From positions 992,001-1,056,000 of the forward strand of contig NZ_CBDDBS010000003.1 in NCBI RefSeq assembly GCF_965225875.1: a DNA stretch of 64,000 nucleotides, in the 5' to 3' direction. A model generated the notes under the pieces. The model ran no database searches. It had not been told where the DNA came from and saw only the letters and a list, made by a program, of their open reading frames with translations. A program made the position numbers and the translations under genes. This DNA is from Haliscomenobacter sp965225875 (GTDB lineage Bacteria; Bacteroidota; Bacteroidia; Chitinophagales; Saprospiraceae). Shown piece after piece: positions 41,820 through 49,667 of this stretch; position 1 is the first letter of the stretch; each line of letters begins with the position of its first letter.

Positions 41820-43679
41820 ATGAAACGGATTGCAACGAGATTTTTTTGCTTTTTTCTGCTAAGCCTGTCTTTGAGCGCTACTGCTTTTGGTTTTGAAAAC
41901 ACTCTCACCCCCACCCGCGCCTATTTGGGCGTCCATTTAGAAGAGATTTCCAAACAAAAAGCTGCGCTCCTGGGCGCGGATAATCCTTATGGCAGCTACA
42001 TCACCCGGGTATTGCCGGGTTCAGCTGCTGAAAAGGCGGGCTTGAAGGCCCTCGACTACGTGGTAGGTGTCGATCAACACAAGGTGGATGACGACACTGA
42101 ATTGAGCGACATCCTGGAGATTTACGACGCGGGCACCGAAGCCACCCTGCACATCTACCGCCAGGGCAAGCCTATGGATGTCAAAATTACTTTTGGTGAA
42201 AAAGTCAATGAAAAAGAAGAGAGTGAGGCTCGCCCTTTTTTAGGCCTCAGCCCCGCCGACGATGAGGAAGAAGACGAGGATGAAGCCACCGTGGGTGTAG
42301 CCGTAGAGGTTACGAATGAATCTGCCGCTGCCGAAATGGGCCTGCAAGATGGCGACGTCATCACGGCCATGAATGGCTACACCATGATCGATTGGACCGA
42401 CATCAGCGCCATGATCCGCAGTATAAAACCCGGCGACGAAGTCAACCTTACCCTGCGCCGTAACGGCGAAACCCTCACCAAAACGGGGAAAATGGGTAAA
42501 AAACAAAACGACAGCTACACCGTAATCAATGGCGGCCGCAATGGCAACAATTTTGGCATTTCCTGGTCGGACAATGGCAACAACAATGGCAATTGGGCCA
42601 AAGCCGAAGTAATGGATGGCGCTTTCCTGGGCGTCAACCTCGGCTCCATGAGCAAAGAAAAAGCCAAAAAACTGGGCTTCAGTAATCTTTACGGTGCCTA
42701 TGTATCCAGTGTGATTCCCAATTCTGCCGCAGCAAAAGCTGGCCTCCAAGCCTTTGACTACATCTACGGAATAGACGAATACCGGGTAGGTGAAGGCCAG
42801 TCTTTGAGTTTTATCCTGCGTAAATTTTCAGCCGGCCAAAAAGCCACTGTCTATTTCATTCGCAAAAATCAGGAGCGCAATGTCAGCGTTACTCTGGGTA
42901 GCCACGACGATGAGGACGAGGATAGCGACTGGCGCGATGAGTGTGAAAAACCCTTTTTGGGCGTACGCCAATCCCACGAAACCTACAACGAAAAAGGGGT
43001 TTTGGTGGACATCGTAGAAGGCTCCACCGCCAAAGAAATGGGAATGAAAGAAGGCGATGTAGTGGTGGCCATCAACGGTAACCCCATCATTGACTGGAGC
43101 GACATTAGCATGGCTCTGGGCCTGGTAAAAGCTGGCTCGACGGTCAGCGTGGATTACCTACGCGACGGCAAAAAAGTGAGCGCCAGCAAAGCCATCAAAT
43201 CACTGTGTGATGCCCGCAAGAGCACCTCTTATTACTACAATTCTGACGACAAGGACAATGGCAACTGGGTGTTCAAAGGTTTAAGCCGTGGAGAAGGCAG
43301 TGCCAGCCCCCAGAGCACCCGCGTCAACCCTGCCAATGTCAAGGCCAGCATGCAAGACATGGATAAAGCAGATGCTGATAAGCTCAAATCACTTGGGGTC
43401 AACATGCCAGTGATCAACAACCTGCGTCTGGAAAAAATCAACCTGTATCCCAATCCAAGCAAGGGTATGTTCAAGTTGCAGTTTGATCTGCCTGAAAAAG
43501 GCCAAACCGAGGTCAAGGTATTCAACGCCGCAGGCCGTACCATTTACGAATACGAATTGGGCAATTTCAGTGGAGATTTTTCGGATGAAGTAGACATTTC
43601 CCAAAACGGCACCGGAACCTATTTCCTGCAAATCCGTCAGGGGGATAAATATGCTTCGAAGAAGATCATTTTACAATAA
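41820..43679 (+). CDS. Exported four-PDZ protein with T9SS sorting domain
   Basis: This 619-residue protein has a signal peptide (FFCFFLLSLSLSATAFG), four PDZ domains and a C-terminal T9SS domain (NLYPNPSKGMFKLQF to KIILQ). The PDZ domains start near RAYLGVHLEE, RPFLGLSPAD, GAFLGVNLGS and KPFLGVRQSH. Domains 1 and 3 resemble each other more than 2 and 4 do, so a two-domain block was duplicated. No peptidase domain accompanies them, unlike HtrA or CtpA proteins. It probably binds C-termini or peptides at the cell surface. A strong terminator ends the gene (43795-43827). Confidence 0.85.
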   Translation: MKRIATRFFCFFLLSLSLSATAFGFENTLTPTRAYLGVHLEEISKQKAALLGADNPYGSYITRVLPGSAAEKAGLKALDYVVGVDQHKVDDDTELSDILEIYDAGTEATLHIYRQGKPMDVKITFGEKVNEKEESEARPFLGLSPADDEEEDEDEATVGVAVEVTNESAAAEMGLQDGDVITAMNGYTMIDWTDISAMIRSIKPGDEVNLTLRRNGETLTKTGKMGKKQNDSYTVINGGRNGNNFGISWSDNGNNNGNWAKAEVMDGAFLGVNLGSMSKEKAKKLGFSNLYGAYVSSVIPNSAAAKAGLQAFDYIYGIDEYRVGEGQSLSFILRKFSAGQKATVYFIRKNQERNVSVTLGSHDDEDEDSDWRDECEKPFLGVRQSHETYNEKGVLVDIVEGSTAKEMGMKEGDVVVAINGNPIIDWSDISMALGLVKAGSTVSVDYLRDGKKVSASKAIKSLCDARKSTSYYYNSDDKDNGNWVFKGLSRGEGSASPQSTRVNPANVKASMQDMDKADADKLKSLGVNMPVINNLRLEKINLYPNPSKGMFKLQFDLPEKGQTEVKVFNAAGRTIYEYELGNFSGDFSDEVDISQNGTGTYFLQIRQGDKYASKKIILQ

Positions 43680-43794
43680 TCGCCCAACGGCATCCATCCT
43701 AAAAAAAATCAATTTCATCGTTCCAAAAGAACGTTAGTAAGAAACATCCGACTCATTTTACGTAAACAAGGCGAGGTTTTTCTCTTTATCCTTC

Positions 43795-43827
43795 AAGCCA
43801 CATCTTCATTGGTGTGGCTTTTTTTGT
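43795..43827 (+). terminator. Rho-independent terminator after the PDZ gene
   Basis: AGCCACATC and GGTGTGGCT pair with one mismatch and are followed by TTTTTTT. It lies 115 bases past the stop codon. Confidence 0.8.
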
Positions 43828-43906
43828 ATTTTTCGGAGCGTTGTTTTTGAATTTTAACCATTCATTAGCACAAGCCATAACCAAAATTTATTCAAAGGAT
43901 TCAGGT

Positions 43907-46900
43907 ATGAAAAGATTATCCGTTAATTTACTCTGCATCGTCCTGTTGCTTGGAGGAATGTTGTACAGTCAGCAGGTCCAGGCCCAGGCCAAGAAAAAAA
44001 CCACACCTGCTCCCACCACGGCAGCAGTTTCCAGCACTCCAGCCAAAACGGGCCTGGATGAAAAACTCTACAATTCTATCCAATGGCGCTCGATAGGCCC
44101 CTACCGCGGTGGTCGTTCCGCAACGGTAACGGGTGTCCCTGGCAAACCCAACCTTTTTTATTTCGGTAGTGTAGGTGGTGGCGTTTGGCGCACCAAAGAC
44201 GGTGGCCAAACCTGGCAAAACATCTCCGACGGCTATTTTGGCGGCTCAATTGGTGCCGTAGCCGTTTCTGAATACGATAACAACATCATTTACGTAGGAG
44301 GCGGTGAAAAAACTGTCCGAGGCAACGTTTCCTACGGTTACGGCATGTGGAGAACCCAGGATGCTGGCAAAACCTGGCAGAAAATTGGCCTCGAAAAAGC
44401 CATGCACATCCCCCGCATCCGCATCCATCCCAAAAACCCTGATCTGGTGTATGCGGCGGTCCTGGGTGATTTGTACAAATCCAGTGATGAGCGGGGCGTA
44501 TACCGCAGCAAAGATGGTGGGAAAACCTGGGAGCGCGTCCTGTTTGCCAATGCTGACGCAGGTGCTGTTGACCTCATCCTGGACCCCAACAACCCACGGG
44601 TAATCTACGCATCTACCTGGCGCATACGCCGCACGCCATATAGCCTGGACAGTGGCGGTGAGGGCTCTACGCTTTGGAAAAGTACCGACGGCGGCGACAC
44701 CTGGACCAACCTGATGTCTAAAAAAGGTTTGCCCAAAGGCCCCCACGGCATCATTGGCGTTGCAGTATCGCCGGTGAACGCGGAGCGTGTTTGGGCCATT
44801 ATCGAAGCCGCTGAAGGAGGCGTATTTCGTTCGGACGATGGTGGCAATACCTGGGCAAAAACCAACGAAGACCGCAACCTGCGTCAACGGGCCTGGTATT
44901 ATACCCGCATCACTGCCGATACCAAGGATGAAAATGTGGTGTATGTTATGAACGTGAGTTACCACAAATCAACCGATGGCGGCCGTACTTTCAGCACTTC
45001 CAATGCACCGCATGGTGACCACCACGACCTTTGGATTGCTCCCGAAGACCCACAACGCATGATCATTGCCGACGATGGTGGTGCTCAGGTGTCTTTTGAT
45101 GGCGGGGAAAACTGGAGTACTTACAATAACCAACCTACCGCGCAGTTTTACCGCGTAGTGACCGACAATTCTTTCCCCTACCGCATTTATGGGGCCCAGC
45201 AGGACAACTCAACCATTCGCATTGCCCATCGTACCGACGGCTCCTCGATTGGTGAGCGCGATTGGGAGCCTTCTGCTGGTGGTGAAAGTGCTCACCTTGC
45301 GGTTGACCCCTTGGACAATGACATTGTTTATGGTGGTAGCTACGGTGGTTTATTGACCCGTCAGAACCACCGCACCAAGCAGGAGCAAGCCATCAACGTA
45401 TGGCCTGACAACCCAATGGGTGCCGGTGCCGAAGCCATGAAATACCGCTTCCAGTGGAACTATCCGATTTTCTTTTCCCCACATGACCCCAAAAAGCTCT
45501 ATGTGGCTTCGGATCGTTTGCACGTGACCACCAATGGCGGGCAAAGCTGGGAAACCATCAGCCCCGACTTGACCCGCAACGACAAGAGTAAGCAAAAATC
45601 CTCCGGTGGCCCGATCACTCAGGACAATACCAGCGTGGAATACTATTGCACCGTTTTTGCAGCATGTGAATCTCCTTACGAAAAAGACCTGCTATGGACA
45701 GGTTCCGACGACGGCCTTTTGCATGTATCCCGCGATGGGGGCAAAAACTGGAGCAATGTAACGCCACCAAGTGCACCTGCCAATATCATGTTCAACAGCA
45801 TCGACGCCGATCCTTTCAACAAAGGTGGGGTGTTTGTGGCGGGTACTTCGTACAAGTCCGGCGATTATAAGCCTTACTTGTTTTACTCCAAGGATTACGG
45901 AAAAACCTGGACCAAAATCACCAATGGTATTCCGGAGAATCATTTCACCCGGGTAGTCCGCGCTGATCCAAAACGGGCTGGCTTGTTGTACGCAGGAACT
46001 GAAACGGGCATGTACATTTCCTTTGACAATGGAGCCAACTGGCAGGCGTTCCAGTTGAACCTGCCCATTGTACCCATTACGGATTTGACCATCAAAAATG
46101 ACAACCTGATTGCCGCTACCCAGGGACGCAGCTTCTGGATGATTGACGATTTGACTCCGCTTCATCAGTTGAGCGAACAAGTGGCCAATAGTGATTTCCA
46201 CCTGTACCAACCGATTCCCAGCTACCGCATGGAAGGTGGACAGGCAAGAAATCTCACTACTGAAGGTACCAACCACCCCGGCGGCGTTACCTTCCACTAC
46301 TACCTGAAGCAAAAGCCAGCTGATTCAGTAGAGGTGAAGTTGACGATCATGGAGCTCAATGGCACTGTGATTAAGGAATACTCTACCAAAGCCAAGGAGA
46401 ACCCGGAGAAGTTGCCTGAACTAAAACAAGGCGGTAACACCTTCAACTGGAACATGCGTTACGCCGATGCAAAACGTTTTGAAGGCATGATTTTCTGGGC
46501 TGGGGGCACGACTGGCCCAAAGGCGGTTCCCGGACGTTACAAGGCCAAATTGAGTGTAGGTGGTAAGACGATGGAAACCGAGTTTGAAATCTTGAAAGAT
46601 CCCCGCTCCGATGCTACCATGGAAGACATCCGCGAGCAATTCAACTTTCTGATTGGCATCCGCGATAAGGTAACTGAAGCGCATCAAACCATCCTGGATA
46701 TCCGCAACATCCGCAAACAACTGACTCACTTTAAGGAATTGTGGAAAGAAAATCCCGCGATGAAACCTTTGATGGAAAAGGCAAATGACATCGACAAAGC
46801 GATTGGCGTAATTGAAAACGAATTGTACCAGACCAAAAACCGTAGTGGTCAGGATCCTCTCAACTACCCGATCAAACTTACGAATAAACTGGCCCACGTC

Positions 46901-47098
46901 GGATCTCTTTCCAGCCAGGGTGATTATGCACCGACCAAACAGGCGAAAGAAGTGAAGGAGGAAATGACTAAAAAGATTGACGATCAATTGGGCAAATTCC
47001 GTACGCTGCGCGACACCCAATTGCCTGAATTCAACCGCCAGGTGCGGGAGAAAGGGGTGGATGCGATTTTGTTGAAGGAGGAGAAGCTGAAGAGTTAA
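43907..47098 (+). CDS. Secreted sortilin/VPS10-like propeller protein
   Basis: This 1063-residue protein has a signal peptide (NLLCIVLLLGGMLYSQQVQA). A long run of BNR/sortilin-type blades follows (GGVWRTKDGGQTWQNI, GMWRTQDAGKTWQKI, GVYRSKDGGKTWERV, LHVSRDGGKNWSNV, LFYSKDYGKTWTKI). After about residue 770 there is a beta domain and a helical C-terminus (IREQFNFLIGIRDKVTEAHQ). No T9SS sorting domain is seen at the end, unlike the protein at 16202. The start is ATG 43907; an in-frame opening 93 bases upstream overlaps the terminator region. Proteins of this type are sometimes annotated as glycosyl hydrolases, but I see no catalytic motif that settles it. Confidence 0.85.
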   Translation: MKRLSVNLLCIVLLLGGMLYSQQVQAQAKKKTTPAPTTAAVSSTPAKTGLDEKLYNSIQWRSIGPYRGGRSATVTGVPGKPNLFYFGSVGGGVWRTKDGGQTWQNISDGYFGGSIGAVAVSEYDNNIIYVGGGEKTVRGNVSYGYGMWRTQDAGKTWQKIGLEKAMHIPRIRIHPKNPDLVYAAVLGDLYKSSDERGVYRSKDGGKTWERVLFANADAGAVDLILDPNNPRVIYASTWRIRRTPYSLDSGGEGSTLWKSTDGGDTWTNLMSKKGLPKGPHGIIGVAVSPVNAERVWAIIEAAEGGVFRSDDGGNTWAKTNEDRNLRQRAWYYTRITADTKDENVVYVMNVSYHKSTDGGRTFSTSNAPHGDHHDLWIAPEDPQRMIIADDGGAQVSFDGGENWSTYNNQPTAQFYRVVTDNSFPYRIYGAQQDNSTIRIAHRTDGSSIGERDWEPSAGGESAHLAVDPLDNDIVYGGSYGGLLTRQNHRTKQEQAINVWPDNPMGAGAEAMKYRFQWNYPIFFSPHDPKKLYVASDRLHVTTNGGQSWETISPDLTRNDKSKQKSSGGPITQDNTSVEYYCTVFAACESPYEKDLLWTGSDDGLLHVSRDGGKNWSNVTPPSAPANIMFNSIDADPFNKGGVFVAGTSYKSGDYKPYLFYSKDYGKTWTKITNGIPENHFTRVVRADPKRAGLLYAGTETGMYISFDNGANWQAFQLNLPIVPITDLTIKNDNLIAATQGRSFWMIDDLTPLHQLSEQVANSDFHLYQPIPSYRMEGGQARNLTTEGTNHPGGVTFHYYLKQKPADSVEVKLTIMELNGTVIKEYSTKAKENPEKLPELKQGGNTFNWNMRYADAKRFEGMIFWAGGTTGPKAVPGRYKAKLSVGGKTMETEFEILKDPRSDATMEDIREQFNFLIGIRDKVTEAHQTILDIRNIRKQLTHFKELWKENPAMKPLMEKANDIDKAIGVIENELYQTKNRSGQDPLNYPIKLTNKLAHVGSLSSQGDYAPTKQAKEVKEEMTKKIDDQLGKFRTLRDTQLPEFNRQVREKGVDAILLKEEKLKS

Positions 47099-47111
47099 AA
47101 AGTATCTCCTA

Positions 47112-47215
47112 CGGTGAATCTTTAGTGTCTTAGGTTTCTTAAGTGATGAAAAAAAACTGCGTGGCGGAATACTTTTTCACCACCTAAGAAACCTAAGACA
47201 CTGAAGAAATCACCT
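47112..47215. repeat. Long imperfect hairpin (family B, copy 3)
   Basis: Arms containing GTCTTAGGTTTCTTAAG and CTAAGAAACCTAAGAC pair with several mismatches. It lies between two convergent genes, as copy 2 does. Confidence 0.75.
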
Positions 47216-47257
47216 CAGTCGAGGCATTTAAAAACCCCAAATTGGAATGCCTCGTGT

Positions 47258-48343
47258 TTATTTCTTCTTGTACCTATTCGTATTGCCTGTGCCTCCAATC
47301 TGCGAGAGTTCCAAATTGGTAGCCGTCAGGGAGACTAAGGAATAACACGCGTCGTCTTGAGCGGTAATTTTCAGACAAGCTCCTGCGCCCGCTGGGCCAC
47401 AATCTTCGGGGCATTTGGCGTAGTACAAACATATCGCTGAGCTGACCTCTTTCCCATCGTACACGTCGATGTATTTGCCATCCATAATTTTGACCACCGA
47501 CTTGGGATCATCCAGTGACTGCCAGGTACCTTGCAGCATTTTCACCTTTTTAGCATCCGCTGCGGACAGGAATGGATCATCAAAACTTGTGCGCCGATAA
47601 ACGCCATCAGCCTTTACCCCATTGCCAAAGCCACAGGTTGCAGGATCACCTTCCAGTGTAGTGATTTCTACAGCTTCAGCAAAATTGAAACTCAGCTTGC
47701 AAGTGCCACCAAATTCATCGGTAGAGAAATCGGCAGTACTGCCAAGGATGTTCGCAACACCTTCCATCATTCCTTGGTTGTGAGCTGGTTTTCCACCCAC
47801 CACCGTCAATTTGAATTTGAACTGATCGGCTGAAATCTGGCTCACCAGCAATTCCCCACTACCTCCATCATTTGGCAACTCAAATTCATAGGTTCCACTA
47901 AAAGGCTCTGAAGCAGGTTCTACCACATCGTCTTCCAGTTCCGAGGCGATGGCCAATTGACCAATTTCATCCACAACAAATTTGGCCATTTCGGCAAATT
48001 TGGCATTCTCTTGGTAAGGCTTTGCTGCTTCGACGATTTGTTGTTGCAGGTCAAAACGCTCTTCAGTGCTTGCAAAATTGGAATTGAGCAAAACGCTGTC
48101 CCGCAAAATGTAGAGCCAACCCACTACGTGATCGGTTCCCTGTTCGTCACTTTCATTGAAGCGGGTTAAGATGGCTTCCGGATTTTCCAAAAAAGCATCT
48201 TTGACAGCCAGTACTTCTTCTACACAGTTCGTGCCACCACAAGCGGTGAAAGCGTCCCATGCGTCGGTTCCTTTGGGGTTACAGGCAAAAATTGAAATCA
48301 TCAGGACGAGGCTCCACAGAGCCCTTGAAATTACGTTGTGCAT
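47258..48343 (-). CDS. Lipoprotein of unknown function
   Basis: This 361-residue protein has a lipoprotein signal peptide ending SIFAC. The N-terminal half is mostly helical (EEVLAVKDAFLENPEAILT, LQQQIVEAAKPYQENAKF). The middle has a beta-rich domain (SGTYEFELPNDGGSGELLVS), and the C-terminal domain has several cysteines (YYAKCPEDCGPAGAGACLK) that may form disulfides outside the cytoplasm. The ATG at 48343 is used; an earlier in-frame ATG at 48382 lies in a promoter palindrome. No known family is recognised. Confidence 0.75.
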   Translation of the reverse strand: MHNVISRALWSLVLMISIFACNPKGTDAWDAFTACGGTNCVEEVLAVKDAFLENPEAILTRFNESDEQGTDHVVGWLYILRDSVLLNSNFASTEERFDLQQQIVEAAKPYQENAKFAEMAKFVVDEIGQLAIASELEDDVVEPASEPFSGTYEFELPNDGGSGELLVSQISADQFKFKLTVVGGKPAHNQGMMEGVANILGSTADFSTDEFGGTCKLSFNFAEAVEITTLEGDPATCGFGNGVKADGVYRRTSFDDPFLSAADAKKVKMLQGTWQSLDDPKSVVKIMDGKYIDVYDGKEVSSAICLYYAKCPEDCGPAGAGACLKITAQDDACYSLVSLTATNLELSQIGGTGNTNRYKKK

Positions 48344-48381
48344 AAAATATTGGTTTTGTGTAAAAAAATGTAGTTTACTCA

Positions 48382-48418
48382 ATTGGGGACGCGTTTACAA
48401 ATGTAAACTTTCCCCAAT
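48382..48418. promoter_or_regulatory. Nested palindrome between divergent genes
   Basis: Outer arms ATTGGGGA and TCCCCAAT enclose inner arms GTTTAC and GTAAAC around a 4-base centre. On the minus strand it contains TACATTTG (48405-48398), a match to the -7 consensus for the lipoprotein gene. A shared operator or a cruciform is plausible. Confidence 0.5.
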
Positions 48419-48486
48419 GTTTTTTTCATGATCTTTTTATGATTTTCCTTGTTACACCTGTTATCTTTTCACCAAAATCCAAAGCC

Positions 48487-48894
48487 ATGCCCTTCAGCAA
48501 ATTCATTTTGAGCTATTTACTCACCACGGTCGTTTTTTTCATCATCGATATGACCTGGCTGGGCTTCATTGCCAAGGGCATTTATGCACGTTACTTGGGT
48601 GGTTTTTTGAGTGATCAAATCAACTGGACGGCGGCTATCGTTTTTTACCTGCTGTTCATTGTGGGCATTTTTCTATTTGTAATTTTTCCAGCGCTGGAAA
48701 AACAATCTTGGCAGCATGCCCTGTTGTACGGCGCCTTGTTTGGGTTCTTCACCTACGCCACTTATGATCTGACCAATTTGGCTACGCTCAAAGGCTGGCC
48801 GCTGAATATTGTGTTCATCGACATCGTTTGGGGCATGGTGCTTACAGGTTCGGTGAGTGTTTCTGGGTATTTCATCGCCAATTATTTCAAATAG
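48487..48894 (+). CDS. DUF2177 membrane protein
   Basis: This 135-residue protein has four predicted membrane helices. The DUF2177 signature is visible in FFIIDMTWLGFIAKGIYARY and LYGALFGFFTYATYDLTNLA. The function of the family is unknown. The ATG at 48487 fits the family start; an upstream in-frame codon at 48439 adds a non-conserved leader. The next gene starts two bases after the stop, so the two are probably co-translated. Confidence 0.88.
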   Translation: MPFSKFILSYLLTTVVFFIIDMTWLGFIAKGIYARYLGGFLSDQINWTAAIVFYLLFIVGIFLFVIFPALEKQSWQHALLYGALFGFFTYATYDLTNLATLKGWPLNIVFIDIVWGMVLTGSVSVSGYFIANYFK

Positions 48895-48896
48895 CT

Positions 48897-49667
48897 ATGG
48901 CTGGGGTATTGCTGCAAATTGGGTTGTTGATCTGGGTTTATGCCACTTTGTGGTTCATCGTCTCCTTGTTGGCCCGGCGCAATGATGTAGCTGATATTGC
49001 CTGGGGGTTAGGTTATGTGGTCGTTTGTATCTACCTGTTTCAAACGCAAGTAAAAGCCAGTGTTCCTCTTCTGGTGTACACCTTGGTTGGCATTTGGGCC
49101 TTGCGTCTGTCTACCCACATTTTTTTGCGCAACCGCGGCAAAGGTGAAGACTTTCGTTATCGGCAGTGGCGCGAAGAATGGGGGAAAACTTTTTACTGGC
49201 GCTCTTACCTACAAGTTTATCTATTACAAGGCTTTTTGTTGTGGGTCGTTGCTTTACCAATTGTAGTTGGGGGTATTTCGGCGGCGCAGGAATGGACGAT
49301 TTGTACTTATCTGGGCATTTTGCTCTGGGGGATTGGTTTTTTCTTTCAGGCGGTTGGAGATTACCAATTGACCCAATTTGTCAAAAATCGCAAGCACAAG
49401 GAGGAAGTGCTGCAAACTGGCTTGTGGCGCTACAGTCGCCATCCCAACTATTTCGGAGAGATTGCAATGTGGTGGGGCATTTTTGTCATAGTCCTTCCCC
49501 TACCCTATGCCTGGCTTGGCATGATTGGGCCATTGACGATTACGCTGTTATTGGTCTTTGTATCGGGAGTGCCAATGCTGGAAAAGCGGTATGTGGGAAA
49601 TGCGGAATATGCGGAGTACCAGAAACGGACGAGTATGTTGGTGCCGTGGTGGCCGAAATCCCGTTAA
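48897..49667 (+). CDS. DUF1295 membrane protein (steroid 5-alpha-reductase-like)
   Basis: This 256-residue protein has about six membrane helices and the DUF1295 C-terminal block (LWRYSRHPNYFGEIAMWWGI), which is shared with isoprenylcysteine methyltransferases and sterol reductases. Substrate and reaction are unknown in bacteria. It starts two bases after the DUF2177 gene, a pairing I have seen elsewhere. Its stop overlaps the stop of the convergent fusion gene by four bases. Confidence 0.88.
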   Translation: MAGVLLQIGLLIWVYATLWFIVSLLARRNDVADIAWGLGYVVVCIYLFQTQVKASVPLLVYTLVGIWALRLSTHIFLRNRGKGEDFRYRQWREEWGKTFYWRSYLQVYLLQGFLLWVVALPIVVGGISAAQEWTICTYLGILLWGIGFFFQAVGDYQLTQFVKNRKHKEEVLQTGLWRYSRHPNYFGEIAMWWGIFVIVLPLPYAWLGMIGPLTITLLLVFVSGVPMLEKRYVGNAEYAEYQKRTSMLVPWWPKSR

